Made by a program: the position numbers and the translations under genes. From Bacteroidaceae bacterium (lineage in GTDB: Bacteria; Bacteroidota; Bacteroidia; Bacteroidales; Bacteroidaceae), in contig JAFUYT010000016.1 in NCBI GenBank assembly GCA_017470425.1, forward strand, positions 62,001 to 126,000: a DNA stretch of 64,000 nt. The letters are read 5' to 3'. Below, in pieces: positions 24,538 to 34,171 of the stretch (position 1 is its first letter; every line of letters begins with the position of its first letter). The notes beneath the pieces were generated by a model that made no database searches, was not told the DNA's origin, and worked only from the letters and a program-made list of their open reading frames with translations.

Positions 24538-26383
24538 CGACGACTACAAACTGTCCAAGCGCAAATATGTGTTAGGTGTGGCGGCAGTCCTCGTTGTCGT
24601 CATCTACATCGTGCGGCTGTTCGTGCTGCAGCTCACGTCGGACGACTACAAGCTCCGCGCTGACTCCAATGCCTTCATGCGCCGCATCCAGTTCCCTGCC
24701 CGCGGCGCCATCACGGATCGCCACGGCAAGCTGCTTGTCTATAACCAGCCAGCCTACGACATCATGGTGATCATGCAGGAGCAGGTGGGAGTCGATACGC
24801 TGGATTTGTGCGAGAGCCTGGGCATCGACACGGCGTGGTACAGCCGTCGCATGGCCGAGATCAAGGACCACCGCCGCAACCCCGGTTACTCCCGTTTCAC
24901 GCAGCAGCTGTTCATGAGCCAGCTCTCTGCGGCGGAGTTCAGCAACTTCCAGGAGAAGATCTTCCGCTTCCCCGGCTTCTACATTCAGAAACGCAGCATC
25001 CGCCAGTATGCCTACCCCTACGCCGCTCACATCCTTGGCGACATCGGCGAGGTCAACCCCGCCGACATCGAGGCCGACGACTACTACCGGATGGGTGACT
25101 ACATCGGCAAGCAGGGCGTGGAGGCCAGCTACGAGCACCAGCTGCGCGGCATCAAAGGCTCCGAGATTCTCCTGCGCGATGTCCACGGACGCATCAAGGG
25201 CCGCTATCAGGACGGCCGCTTCGACGAGCAGCCCATTCCCGGCAAGAACATCACGCTGAGCCTCGACATCGACCTACAGGCGCTCGGCGAGCGGCTCATG
25301 CGAGGCAAGCTGGGCAGCATCGTGGCCATCGAGCCATCGACGGGTGAGATCCTGTGCATGGTGACATCGCCGACCTACGACCCTCGCACGATGGTGGGGC
25401 GTCAGCGCGGCAAGAAACATCATGAGCTCTCCCTGGATCCGATGAAGCCGCTGCTGAACCGTGCCATCATGGGCACCTATCCTCCCGGCTCCACCTTCAA
25501 GACCTCACAGGCACTCACGTTCCTCGAAGAGGGCATCATCACGCCGCAGACGCGCTACCCCTGCTCCCGCGGCTTCCACTATGGCCGCCTCACGGTGGGC
25601 TGCCACCCCCACGGCTCCCCGCTGGACCTGATACCGGCCATCGCCACTTCCTGCAACGGCTACTTCTGCTGGGGCCTGCTCAATATGTTCAACAACCGCG
25701 GGAAGTACCCCACCACACAGGAGGCAATGACGACGTGGAAGAACTACATGGTCTCGATGGGCTTCGGCTACGCTCTCGGCGTAGATCTGCCGGGTGAGAA
25801 GCGCGGTATGATCCCTAATGCGCAGTACTACGACAAGGCCTACAAGGAGTCGTGGAACGGACTGACCGTCATCTCCATCTCCATCGGACAGGGCGAGGTC
25901 ACGCTCACGCCGCTGCAGATTGCCAACCTGGGCGCCACCATCGCCAACCGGGGATGGTTCATCACGCCGCACATCGTCCACGAGATCCAGGACGAGGAGA
26001 TTGACACGCTCTACCGGACACGCCGCTACACAAAGGTGTCGGCGCCCCACTACGAGACGGTCGTCAAGGGAATGGAGGGTGCCGTCAGGGGGGGCACCTG
26101 CCATGCCGCCTTCACCACGCAGTACATCACCTGCGGCAAGACCGGCACAGCACAGAACCGCGGCCACGACCACTCAGTCTTCATGGGCTTCGCGCCGCGC
26201 GACAACCCTCAGATCGCCATCGCCGTCTATGTCGAGAACGGCGGATGGGGCGCCACCTTCGGCGTGCCCATCGGCGCCCTGATGATGGAACAGTTCATCA
26301 ATGGCCACCTCTCCGAGGCCAGTGAGGCCAAAGCCGAGGGCATCGCAAACAAAACGATCAACTATGGCGACTACGTCCGATAA
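24530..26383 (+). CDS. mrdA: Penicillin-binding protein 2 (elongasome transpeptidase)
   Basis: This 617-residue class B PBP crosslinks peptidoglycan during elongation. It has one N-terminal transmembrane helix (about 11-30), a dimerisation domain (PARGAITDRHGKLLVYNQPAYDI) and a transpeptidase domain. The nucleophile motif is S321-T-F-K324 in PPGSTFK. SCN lies in ATSCNGYF, and KTG lies in CGKTGTAQNRG. All three active-site motifs are intact. It overlaps mreD upstream and rodA downstream. Confidence 0.96.
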   Translation: MSNDDYKLSKRKYVLGVAAVLVVVIYIVRLFVLQLTSDDYKLRADSNAFMRRIQFPARGAITDRHGKLLVYNQPAYDIMVIMQEQVGVDTLDLCESLGIDTAWYSRRMAEIKDHRRNPGYSRFTQQLFMSQLSAAEFSNFQEKIFRFPGFYIQKRSIRQYAYPYAAHILGDIGEVNPADIEADDYYRMGDYIGKQGVEASYEHQLRGIKGSEILLRDVHGRIKGRYQDGRFDEQPIPGKNITLSLDIDLQALGERLMRGKLGSIVAIEPSTGEILCMVTSPTYDPRTMVGRQRGKKHHELSLDPMKPLLNRAIMGTYPPGSTFKTSQALTFLEEGIITPQTRYPCSRGFHYGRLTVGCHPHGSPLDLIPAIATSCNGYFCWGLLNMFNNRGKYPTTQEAMTTWKNYMVSMGFGYALGVDLPGEKRGMIPNAQYYDKAYKESWNGLTVISISIGQGEVTLTPLQIANLGATIANRGWFITPHIVHEIQDEEIDTLYRTRRYTKVSAPHYETVVKGMEGAVRGGTCHAAFTTQYITCGKTGTAQNRGHDHSVFMGFAPRDNPQIAIAVYVENGGWGATFGVPIGALMMEQFINGHLSEASEAKAEGIANKTINYGDYVR

Positions 26384-27746
26384 ACAACTGAGCGTCTTCA
26401 AGAGCATCGACTGGCTCACGATTCTGCTCTACATCGCTCTCCTGGCCTTCGGGTGGATGAGCATCTGCGGTGCGTGCTACGAGTACGGGCAGCCGCGCGA
26501 CCTGCTGTCGCTGGCCGACTTCAGCACGCGCACGGGTATGCAGCTCGTGTGGATTGCCTCGTCAATGGTGCTGGCCACCGTCATCATGTTCACGGACGAC
26601 CGACTCTTCGACTCCTTTGCCTATATCATCTACGGACTGCTCATGCTCCTGCTGCTGGCCACACCCTTTCTGGCGCACGACATCAAAGGCTCAATGTCGT
26701 GGATCAAGATCGGCTCTTTCAGCCTCCAGCCCGCAGAGTTCGCCAAGTTCGCCACGGCGCTGGCGCTGGCCAAGTTCATGGGCAGCTACGGTTTCAAGCT
26801 ACAAGGCTCATGGAAGAATATGGCAGTGAGCATCCTGCTGATCCTGACGCCCATGGTGCTCATCATCATGCAGAAGGAGACGGGCTCGGCACTCGTCTAT
26901 ACCAGCCTCGTGCTGATGCTCTACCGCGAGGGCCTGCCGGGCTTCGTCCTCTTCATGGGCATCTCCGCCGTGGCCATCGTCGTGGTGGGTCTGCGTTTTG
27001 CAGAGGAACCGCTGGTCGGCGAGTTCCTGAGTCTGGGCGACGTGCTGGTGGGGGCGCTGATCCTGCTCTTCGTGCTCGCGCTGCTCTACGCCTACTGCCG
27101 GCCTGCCGCCATCCGCGATGCGCTGAGCGCCGACCGCGGTGCAGGCACCTACCACAGCATCCTCTCGCGGCGCCGTTTCTTCATCGGGCTGTTCGCCGTC
27201 GGCGCCATCATCCTGCATCTCTCAGCAGGCGCCCTCGTAGATCACCTGGCCGAGCATCAGCGCAACCGCGTGCAGGTGCTTCTGGGACTACGCGATGATC
27301 CCAATGGTGTGGGCTACAACGTCATCCAGGCAAAGATCGCCATCGGCTCCGGCGGCCTTGAAGGGAAGGGATTCCTCAACGGGACGCAGACCAAGCTCAA
27401 GTACGTGCCGGAACAGGAGACGGACTTCATCTTCTGCACCGTAGGCGAGGAACAAGGCTTCATCGGCTCTGCGGCCGTCCTGCTGCTCTTCCTCGCGCTA
27501 CTGCTGCGCCTGCTATACGTTGCCGAGCGGCAACCCTACGCCTTCGGGCGCGTCTATGGTTACTGCGTCTTCTCGGTATTTTTCTTCCATGTCCTCATCA
27601 ACGTGGGCATGGTGCTGGGCTTGATGCCCGTCATCGGCATCCCCCTACCCTTCTTCAGCTACGGCGGCTCCTCGCTATGGGGCTTCACGCTGCTGCTCTT
27701 CATCTTCCTGCGCATCGATGCAGGTCGCAGTCGCCTGAAACGTTAG
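26364..27746 (+). CDS. rodA: Rod shape-determining protein RodA (SEDS glycosyltransferase)
   Basis: This 460-residue SEDS-family polymerase pairs with PBP2. About ten membrane spans are visible. QPAEFAKFATALALAKFM, GLEGKGFLNGTQTKLKYVPEQETDFIF and PFFSYGGSSLWGF are characteristic. The catalytic aspartate of the family lies in the loop ending PEQETDFIF. The start at 26364 (MATTSDKQLSVFKSIDW) overlaps the mrdA end by 20 bases; an in-frame codon at 26301 would create an 83-base overlap and an arginine/proline-rich tail, so it is less likely. Confidence 0.94.
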   Translation: MATTSDKQLSVFKSIDWLTILLYIALLAFGWMSICGACYEYGQPRDLLSLADFSTRTGMQLVWIASSMVLATVIMFTDDRLFDSFAYIIYGLLMLLLLATPFLAHDIKGSMSWIKIGSFSLQPAEFAKFATALALAKFMGSYGFKLQGSWKNMAVSILLILTPMVLIIMQKETGSALVYTSLVLMLYREGLPGFVLFMGISAVAIVVVGLRFAEEPLVGEFLSLGDVLVGALILLFVLALLYAYCRPAAIRDALSADRGAGTYHSILSRRRFFIGLFAVGAIILHLSAGALVDHLAEHQRNRVQVLLGLRDDPNGVGYNVIQAKIAIGSGGLEGKGFLNGTQTKLKYVPEQETDFIFCTVGEEQGFIGSAAVLLLFLALLLRLLYVAERQPYAFGRVYGYCVFSVFFFHVLINVGMVLGLMPVIGIPLPFFSYGGSSLWGFTLLLFIFLRIDAGRSRLKR

Positions 27747-27788
27747 AGATTAGAACCAGAGATATTAAAACTTACCTAAGCTATTGAG

Positions 27789-28658
27789 ATGAAACAAATG
27801 ATTACTTTCTTGCTGACCTGCATCATCTGCCTCAGCACTTCCGCCCAAGAGCTCACCGTGGGCAGTTATAACATCCGTTACAACAACCAGTCCGACAGTA
27901 TCAAAGGCAATGGCTGGCAACAGCGCTGCCCGTCCATCTGCCATCAAATCCTATGGGAACGCCCCGACATCTTCGGCGCACAGGAAGTTCTCCACTCTCA
28001 GCTCATGGACCTCGAGAAAGGGTTGCCCAACTACCAATGGATCGGTGTAGGGCGCGATGACGGTAAGGAGAAAGGCGAGTATGCTGCTATCTTCTATAAC
28101 CCCGACCGCATAGAGCTCCTTGAAAAAGGACATTTCTGGCTCAACGAGACACCTGACCGCCCCGCCCTGGGATGGGATGCGGCCTGTATCCGCATCTGCA
28201 CCTGGGGACATTTCCGTGACCGCCAGACCCAAAAAGACTTCTACTTCTTGAATCTGCACATGGATCACGTCGGCATCATCGCTCGCAGCGAGGCCGCCAA
28301 GCTGGTGATGGAACGCATCACTCAAATGACCGATGGCGGCAAGAAGTTAGCCGTTCTCACAGGCGACTTCAACGTACCTCAGACCAACGAGCTCTACACC
28401 CTCTTCACGAACTCTGGCGTCCTCAAGGACACCTACGTCCATGCAGCGATGCGCTTTGCAGAAAACGGAACCTTCAATGGTTTCAACTATAAATCCTACA
28501 CCACGGAACGCATTGACCATATCTTCGTGACGCCATCCACCATCGTAGAAGCTTACGCCATCCTCACCGACGGCCGCTGGCAAGAGGATGCAAATGGCGT
28601 CATGACCCGTCGGAATCTCAGCGACCACTATCCCGTCTTCGCGCGCGTACATTTTTAA
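27789..28658 (+). CDS. Secreted endonuclease/exonuclease/phosphatase family protein
   Basis: This 289-residue protein has a signal peptide (about 1-19, cleaved before QELTVGSYNIRYNN). The EEP-fold motifs are intact: N in SYNIRYN, E in FGAQEV, TGDFNVPQ, RIDHIFV and the terminal SDHYPVFARV. The family hydrolyses phosphodiester or phosphomonoester bonds of nucleic acids, lipids or inositol phosphates; the substrate cannot be assigned. It is followed by two more secreted hydrolases on the same strand. Confidence 0.88.
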   Translation: MKQMITFLLTCIICLSTSAQELTVGSYNIRYNNQSDSIKGNGWQQRCPSICHQILWERPDIFGAQEVLHSQLMDLEKGLPNYQWIGVGRDDGKEKGEYAAIFYNPDRIELLEKGHFWLNETPDRPALGWDAACIRICTWGHFRDRQTQKDFYFLNLHMDHVGIIARSEAAKLVMERITQMTDGGKKLAVLTGDFNVPQTNELYTLFTNSGVLKDTYVHAAMRFAENGTFNGFNYKSYTTERIDHIFVTPSTIVEAYAILTDGRWQEDANGVMTRRNLSDHYPVFARVHF

Positions 28659-28668
28659 TATATAGGCC

Positions 28669-30405
28669 ATGAGACGACTCCTCTTCCTTTCTCTCCTCTT
28701 TCTCCATTCCTCACTCTTCATTCAGAAGGCCGCGGGCCAGCGCGCAGATTACCACATCATACCGCTACCCAAGGAAATGAAGGTGGATTCTACGCAGGTC
28801 TTTGTACTACGCGATGGAATGGGGATTGCCTATGATAGTAACCACGCAGAGACAACCCGCATCGCACGATTCCTGCAGACATGGGTGAGTGAAGCCACGG
28901 GCATCCACCTGCAATTGACGCCATCCGACAAGAAGGCACCTATCCAGCTCGTGCTTGCTCAACCTGCAAAGAAGGGCAAGAAAGCAAAAATGCCCGAGGA
29001 ACCACTGTCGGAGCAACAACAAGAGGCATACACCATCACAGTTCACAAGAGCGGCATCACCCTGTCCGCTCTCCAGCCCGTCGGCCTCTTCCGCGCAGCC
29101 CAGACTCTTCGCAAGAGCCTGCCCATCAGAACCACCCCCAACCCCTCCCGGCAGGGAGAAGGTCTGCTCTTCCCCTATGCACAGATCCAGGATGAGCCCC
29201 GTTTCAGCTATCGTGGTGTCTTGCTTGACTGTGGCCGTCACTTTTTCCCTGTCGAGTTCATCAAGCAGTTTCTGGATGCGATGGCACTGCACGGTTGCAA
29301 CCAGTTCCACTGGCACCTGACCGAAGATCAAGGGTGGCGCTTCGAAGTGAAGGCGCTCCCTCGGCTGGCTGTTGAAGGTAGCGTCCGCGAGAAGACCGTT
29401 ATCGGTCCAGGCAATATGCACATCTATGACAACATCCCTTACGGTGGCTACTACACCCAGGATGACTGCCGCGAGATTGTACGCTATGCTGCAGAACGCT
29501 ACATCAACGTCGTGCCTGAAATTGATATGCCCGGCCACATGATGAGCGCCCTCCACGTCTTCCCCAACCTCGGCTGTACGGGTGGTCCCTATCCTGTAGC
29601 TACTAACTGGGGTGTGATGCGCGACGTCCTCTGCGGCGGAAACCCCGAGACGCTGGAGTTCCTGAAGACGGTCTTCGGCGAGCTCTGTGATGTCTTCCCC
29701 TCGAAGTTCATCCACATCGGCGGCGACGAATGTCCCAAGGAGCGCTGGCAGAAGTGCGGGAAGTGTCAGGCCAGGATCCAGGAGCTGGGATTGACCAGCG
29801 AACCGAAGGTGAAGGTGGACGGCGACGACGGGCGAGGCAGCCAGGACGGCCGCAGTGCCGAAAACAAGCTGCAGACCTATCTCAACCACGAAATTGAGCA
29901 GTTCCTCGCCTCACGCGGTCGCAGCCTCATAGGGTGGGACGAGATTCTGGCGGGCGGACTGACGGAGGATGCCATCGTGATGTCATGGCGCGGCACGAAA
30001 GGCGGTATCGCCGCCGCCAAACAGAAGCACCGCGTCATCATGAGCCCCAACGTCTATGCCTACATCGACCACCCGCAGCTGAAGGACTACAGCAAACAGC
30101 CCCGCACCACCGACAGCTACCAGGTCTCATGCAGCAAGATCTACTCCTTCGAACCCGTCGTGCCCGATGAGCTGACCGCCGAGCAGCAGGAAAACATCCT
30201 CGGCGTGCAGGCCAACCTGTGGACAGAACAGGTCGCCTACCCCGAGCACGCTTTCTACCAGCTGCTGCCGCGTCTGGCCTCCATGAGTGAGGTGCAGTGG
30301 TGCCGCCCCGACCAGAAGGATTTCAACAATTTCAAGGCGCGACTCCCACAATTGGAAAAACTCTACGACAAACTCGGCTACATCTATTGCCATCAAGTAG
30401 AATAA
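28669..30405 (+). CDS. Secreted beta-N-acetylhexosaminidase (GH20)
   Basis: This 578-residue protein has a signal peptide (about 1-24). A GH20b N-terminal domain (about 28-145) is followed by the TIM-barrel (from about 175: RFSYRGVLLDCGRHFF). The catalytic pair D353-E354 lies in HIGGDECPKERW. NQFHWHLTEDQGWRFE and the later GWDEILAGG are typical. It would remove terminal N-acetylhexosamine from host or bacterial glycans. Residues about 155-165 (TTPNPSRQGEG) are encoded by a copy of the palindromic CT/GA-rich repeat and form a linker before the barrel. Confidence 0.94.
   Translation: MRRLLFLSLLFLHSSLFIQKAAGQRADYHIIPLPKEMKVDSTQVFVLRDGMGIAYDSNHAETTRIARFLQTWVSEATGIHLQLTPSDKKAPIQLVLAQPAKKGKKAKMPEEPLSEQQQEAYTITVHKSGITLSALQPVGLFRAAQTLRKSLPIRTTPNPSRQGEGLLFPYAQIQDEPRFSYRGVLLDCGRHFFPVEFIKQFLDAMALHGCNQFHWHLTEDQGWRFEVKALPRLAVEGSVREKTVIGPGNMHIYDNIPYGGYYTQDDCREIVRYAAERYINVVPEIDMPGHMMSALHVFPNLGCTGGPYPVATNWGVMRDVLCGGNPETLEFLKTVFGELCDVFPSKFIHIGGDECPKERWQKCGKCQARIQELGLTSEPKVKVDGDDGRGSQDGRSAENKLQTYLNHEIEQFLASRGRSLIGWDEILAGGLTEDAIVMSWRGTKGGIAAAKQKHRVIMSPNVYAYIDHPQLKDYSKQPRTTDSYQVSCSKIYSFEPVVPDELTAEQQENILGVQANLWTEQVAYPEHAFYQLLPRLASMSEVQWCRPDQKDFNNFKARLPQLEKLYDKLGYIYCHQVE
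29131..29163. repeat. In-frame copy of the CT/GA-rich palindromic element within the GH20 gene
   Basis: The stretch ACCACCCCCA...CCCCTCCC-GGCA-GGGAGAAGGTC matches one arm of the paired elements at 4741 and 21903. It is translated as a short Pro/Ser/Arg/Gly linker. Confidence 0.65.
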
Positions 30406-30431
30406 TACCTTCGTTCATTATCCATCGCTAC

Positions 30432-31184
30432 ATGATGAAACACCTTCTTGTCATGATCGGCCTTCTGGCCGCCATGCTGCCTGCAACGGCAGAGGACCAT
30501 ATCAATCTCGTGTTCATTGGCAACAGCATCACCGCCGGTGCCACACTCTCCAACCGCACCGAGCAGGCACCACCCATCGTGTGCGGCCAGCTCGTGCAAG
30601 AGGCTACGGATATCGCCACACACGTCTATAACAGTGGGCACTCCGGCATCACCACCTACGGTTTCCTTCCCGGAAGCGCCGACTTCGCCAAAGCGGTGAA
30701 TGGCGCCCAATCCCTCCAAGAGAGCAACGGCGGCAAGCTCTGCTTCTCTATCATGCTCGGAACCAACGACAGTGCCTACTCGCCAAGCGACTCTGAGAGC
30801 CGGGGAGGCCCTGCCACGCCTGCGCGCTATCAAGCGAACATGAAGGCAATCATCGACTCGCTCCTCGCGCAGTTCCCTGAGTGCAAGATCCTCGTCAACT
30901 ACCCCATCTGGTACAGCCCCAACACATACAACAGCGCCCGCTACCTTCAAGAGGGTCTCGACCGTCTGCGCTCCTACTACCCCGTCATCGATGCCCTCGC
31001 CAAGGACTACGACCAAGTCTATACCGGTGACCGCAGTGCATGGGAGTCCTTTGAGAACCACCCGGAGCTCTTCACCTCTGAGAGCGGCCACGCCGGCATA
31101 TTCCACCTCCATCCCAATGCCGACGGCGCAAAGCGCCTGGCCGCAATCTGGGCCAGGCGCCTGTTGGACATGATCCTAAAATAA
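30432..31184 (+). CDS. Secreted SGNH/GDSL-family hydrolase
   Basis: This protein of about 250 residues has a signal peptide (MMKHLLVMIGLLAAMLPATA). It shows block I IGNSIT (S32), a block II glycine (NSGHSGITTYGF) and block III GTNDS. The block V region reads FHLHPNADG, where a D-x-x-H is usual, so the catalytic aspartate is not in the expected place. It is likely a carbohydrate or lipid esterase. The start follows from the signal peptide; an upstream extension would overlap the GH20 gene. Confidence 0.82.
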   Translation: MMKHLLVMIGLLAAMLPATAEDHINLVFIGNSITAGATLSNRTEQAPPIVCGQLVQEATDIATHVYNSGHSGITTYGFLPGSADFAKAVNGAQSLQESNGGKLCFSIMLGTNDSAYSPSDSESRGGPATPARYQANMKAIIDSLLAQFPECKILVNYPIWYSPNTYNSARYLQEGLDRLRSYYPVIDALAKDYDQVYTGDRSAWESFENHPELFTSESGHAGIFHLHPNADGAKRLAAIWARRLLDMILK

Positions 31185-31205
31185 AGGTTTTCCGCAAGGA
31201 AGGGA

Positions 31206-32552
31206 TTATTCGGGCCGCTTCCAGTCGCAGTTCGTCATCTTCACGTAGCCTTCACCGCTGGTGCTGCCACTGTACTTGATGCCTTGGATGCTCTTACCCG
31301 TCAGGGAAGCAACCACGGCAATGCTGCCGCCCGTAGCGGTGAAGTTATTCATGTTCATACCGCGGCTGTAATGACCCGTGGCGTTGATGACCACGTTTCC
31401 GCCCTGCATGAGGAAGTCGCCGGTTTCACCGTACTCGCCATCGTCGTCACTCTTGCCCACCTTGATGCCGGTGCTACGTATCTTTTCCTTGTTTGCATCC
31501 AGATAGCCCACAGCATTCATGTTCACGGTGATGACGGGACCCTCGGCGGAGGTGCCGATGGTCATGTCGCCGTCGCTGATGATACCCTTGCTGTCGGTAG
31601 CAGTCTTCTCCATAGTGACGTCGATGGTGCCTCCGAGGAGGTTCATCTGGGGCACAATCGTGAGATCGAGGCTGTCAAGGTCGAGGCGGATGCCCTTCGT
31701 GTCGGCTGTGGACATTGTGACTTGGATGCTGCCCCCGTTCATGATGAACTGTCCGTTGAGCTCCTCGTCGGACTTCGCATCGGTCTCCACCTGGATGCCG
31801 TCACCAGTGAGGCCGCTGAGAGCGAGCGTACCGCCATTCATCTGGAAGTACTCGCCCACGTGGATGCCGTCGGAGGCGGCGCCGGTGATGGTGATGGTGC
31901 CCACGTCTTTTTTCAGCTGCAGGTATTCCTTCGAGGAGAGAGCGTGCTTGCTATTGCCCTGAAGCGTGAGGGAGCCGCTGCCGCTGACCTCCAAGTGTCC
32001 GCGGCAGTAGAGGGCTGCTTTCTGATTGCCGCCAGTGCCGTCCGAGAGAGCGTTGACAGTGCCGTCCTCAAGGATGAGATCCACGCGCTTACCACACTCG
32101 ATGTCGAGCGCCGCCACGGTGTCGGACTCCAGCGTGAGGCCGCTCAGATGAACCTTACATTTGTAGTCGCCGTTGTAGGTTATGGCGCCCTTGCCTTCAC
32201 CCTTCAGAATGAGTTCCTGCTCTGCCCAGGTGTTGACATTGTCGATGATGACACGGCCGCCATCGATGCGTGCCGTGACGCCCTCCACGCTCTCGGGGAT
32301 ATCCACGCTGGCACCGTCGGCCGTCCAGGTGACGGTGATGGGGTTGACGATGGTGAGGGAGTCGATTTCGGAGGTAGCATATTCGTCCTCGCCGACGGTG
32401 AGCGTGGAGCCCGCCGTAGCATAAGGCATCGCTGACACCTCTGAGAGAGCGTAGCGGGTGCTCTCGCCTGCCTGCCACACGCGCAGCCACTGCGCTTGCG
32501 CTCCCACGGCAGCCGTGCCGAGGAGTGCGATGGTGAGTAGAGCCTTCTTCAT
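31206..32552 (-). CDS. Secreted carbohydrate-binding-type beta-helix protein (DUF4353-like)
   Basis: This 448-residue protein has a signal peptide (MKKALLTIALLGTAAVGAQA). From about residue 95 it is a series of short beta-strand repeats (VSGSGSLTLQGNSKHALSS, VGTITITGAASDGIHV, FQMNGGTLALSGLTGDGIQV), the pattern of DUF4353 parallel beta-helix proteins. The start at 32552 overlaps the upstream stop in an ATGA, which implies coupling. Proteins of this type are recurrently encoded next to DUF4956 and VTC-domain genes, as here. The ligand is unknown. Confidence 0.8.
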   Translation of the reverse strand: MKKALLTIALLGTAAVGAQAQWLRVWQAGESTRYALSEVSAMPYATAGSTLTVGEDEYATSEIDSLTIVNPITVTWTADGASVDIPESVEGVTARIDGGRVIIDNVNTWAEQELILKGEGKGAITYNGDYKCKVHLSGLTLESDTVAALDIECGKRVDLILEDGTVNALSDGTGGNQKAALYCRGHLEVSGSGSLTLQGNSKHALSSKEYLQLKKDVGTITITGAASDGIHVGEYFQMNGGTLALSGLTGDGIQVETDAKSDEELNGQFIMNGGSIQVTMSTADTKGIRLDLDSLDLTIVPQMNLLGGTIDVTMEKTATDSKGIISDGDMTIGTSAEGPVITVNMNAVGYLDANKEKIRSTGIKVGKSDDDGEYGETGDFLMQGGNVVINATGHYSRGMNMNNFTATGGSIAVVASLTGKSIQGIKYSGSTSGEGYVKMTNCDWKRPE

Positions 32553-32977
32553 CGTTTCAGCCATTTACGGGTTTGCAAGCCCTCCTTGACGATATACACA
32601 CCGGCGGGGAGGTTGTTCAGGTTCACGACAGCCGTGCGGGCATCGGTGCTGTCCAGCTGGCGCACAACAACACCGTTCACGTTATAGACTACGATGCGCT
32701 GGGGCTCCAGTGTGCCCTGCGGCACTCGGCCGATGCCGGTAGGCAGATTATCCGAGAAGGAGATGGAGCCGAGGGTCTCCAGGCTCACGCTCTCTTCACC
32801 GTCGGTGGTCGTGAGAGTCAGGGCATCTGCGGTGAAAGTGATGCGACGCGCCTTGCGTAGCTCTACGCCGATGACGCTGTCATCGGTGCGCTTGAGGAGC
32901 AGATAATTGTAATCCTCGGCCAGCGCCATGCCGGCAGATGCGGCGAGCAGTACCAAGGTGAGTAGTTTCCGTTTCAT
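32549..32977 (-). CDS. Small secreted protein with T9SS-type C-terminal domain
   Basis: This 142-residue protein has a signal peptide (MKRKLLTLVLLAASAGMALA) and a short middle part (about 22-78) whose pattern matches the N-terminus of the next gene product (both discuss S/T-rich strands ending in a repeated VSLETLGSISFSD-like block). The C-terminal beta-sandwich-like tail (VVYNVNGVVVRQL, then NNLPAGVYIVKEG and terminal RKWLKR) is a type A sorting domain of the type IX secretion system. No catalytic motif is seen. Confidence 0.7.
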   Translation of the reverse strand: MKRKLLTLVLLAASAGMALAEDYNYLLLKRTDDSVIGVELRKARRITFTADALTLTTTDGEESVSLETLGSISFSDNLPTGIGRVPQGTLEPQRIVVYNVNGVVVRQLDSTDARTAVVNLNNLPAGVYIVKEGLQTRKWLKR

Positions 32978-33019
32978 GTGTTAACCTGTTTAGTTCGTAT
33001 GTCTGTGTCTGATGTTGGG

Positions 33020-34159
33020 TCAGAATTTATATTTATAGCCCACGCTGATAGCATGGATGTTCTCGTTGCCGTCGTCGTCATCCTCGTGGTTGAAGACGTA
33101 GCCGATGCTCACTTTGTGGGTCTTGCTGATGGCGTAATCGACGCCAATGGAAGCGCGCAGTTTATCAAGATGGAAGCTCCCAGAGTAACCCAGGTTGCTG
33201 AGGTCATTGAAGGTCTCCACGTAGGCATAGGGCGTCCACTTCCAGCCCTTGCGGTCAATCTCAAAAGTGAGACGTGAGCGCAGCGTCTGCAACGTCTTGC
33301 TATGCTTGGTTTTCGTGCGATCCTCGGCGGTCTCCGTCGTGACCTCCGGATTATCCTGTTCGCCGGACCATGATGTGGGATTCTCATCGTAGGCCACCTT
33401 CTCCAGAACGGAGAGGTCGCCGTCCACCAACGCCAGCACCTCGTCGTCATCCAGCGCGTCGTAGTCGGGCTCGCGATAGCGGTATTTTGTCTTCACTCGG
33501 GTGCCCGTGCGGACTCGATTGACATTCTTGGAAGGGACGAATGAGAGCTGGTAGCGCTCGCGAAGGGTGATGCGGAGGGTCTTCCAGAGGCGGAGCGTAT
33601 AGGCAGCATCCAGTGAAATACGATGTTTCGCACGCCAGTAGGCATCAGTCACACGCGTATATTCCGTATAGTCCTTCGTCGTGTAGTTGTACCCCTGGTA
33701 CTGATACGTCTGCGTCGTACCATCGGCCGCCGTCTGCGTCACCCAAGGTGCCCCGATGAAGGTCGTCATGTCTTCCTCCTGCTCCGCATCCGTGTTGTAG
33801 TATTTATACTCCGTATCGCTGACAGAGTAAGCTGCGCGGCGCTCCGTCTCCATGGGATAATACTTCATGAGGAACGTGTAGCCCACGCCGAACTTCCAGT
33901 GCTTGGTGGGTTTCCAGCTGAGCCCCAGCCCCACGTCGAAGCGGCTGGCATCGCTCACCCAGTTATCAGTGCGGAAGCCGGCATCCAATCCCAGGCTGAG
34001 GTTGTAGGGCAGCACCTTTGTGGCTCCCAGCTCCGTCCACACGGCACCCGTCGTGCGGCCACCGTCGAGGTCACTCACGTAGTCCGGCTCCTGAGCTACA
34101 GCCGCCAGCGGCATGGCTGCCAGCGCCATCAGCAGTAAAGCGTGCTTGGTTGTGTTCAT
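33020..34159 (-). CDS. Outer-membrane beta-barrel protein (DUF2490-like)
   Basis: This 379-residue protein has a signal peptide ending AVAQE. Alternating aromatic/hydrophobic strands such as FDVGLGLSWKPTKHWKFGVGYTF, WRAKHRISLDAAYTL and the terminal AISVGYKYKF (C-terminal phenylalanine) mark a barrel. The overall pattern resembles DUF2490 barrels. Asp/Glu-rich extracellular-type loops lie at about 145-170 and 235-290. It lies between the DUF4956 gene (12 bases) and the small CTD gene, so it is probably the outer-membrane component of this cluster. Confidence 0.75.
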   Translation of the reverse strand: MNTTKHALLLMALAAMPLAAVAQEPDYVSDLDGGRTTGAVWTELGATKVLPYNLSLGLDAGFRTDNWVSDASRFDVGLGLSWKPTKHWKFGVGYTFLMKYYPMETERRAAYSVSDTEYKYYNTDAEQEEDMTTFIGAPWVTQTAADGTTQTYQYQGYNYTTKDYTEYTRVTDAYWRAKHRISLDAAYTLRLWKTLRITLRERYQLSFVPSKNVNRVRTGTRVKTKYRYREPDYDALDDDEVLALVDGDLSVLEKVAYDENPTSWSGEQDNPEVTTETAEDRTKTKHSKTLQTLRSRLTFEIDRKGWKWTPYAYVETFNDLSNLGYSGSFHLDKLRASIGVDYAISKTHKVSIGYVFNHEDDDDGNENIHAISVGYKYKF

Positions 34160-34171
34160 CCCTGTGTCCCC

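Noticed and set aside
31133..31160. GCGCCTGGCC...GGCCAGGCGC hairpin considered as a terminator
   Set aside because: It lies inside the SGNH hydrolase coding region and has no T-run on either strand; probably coding coincidence.
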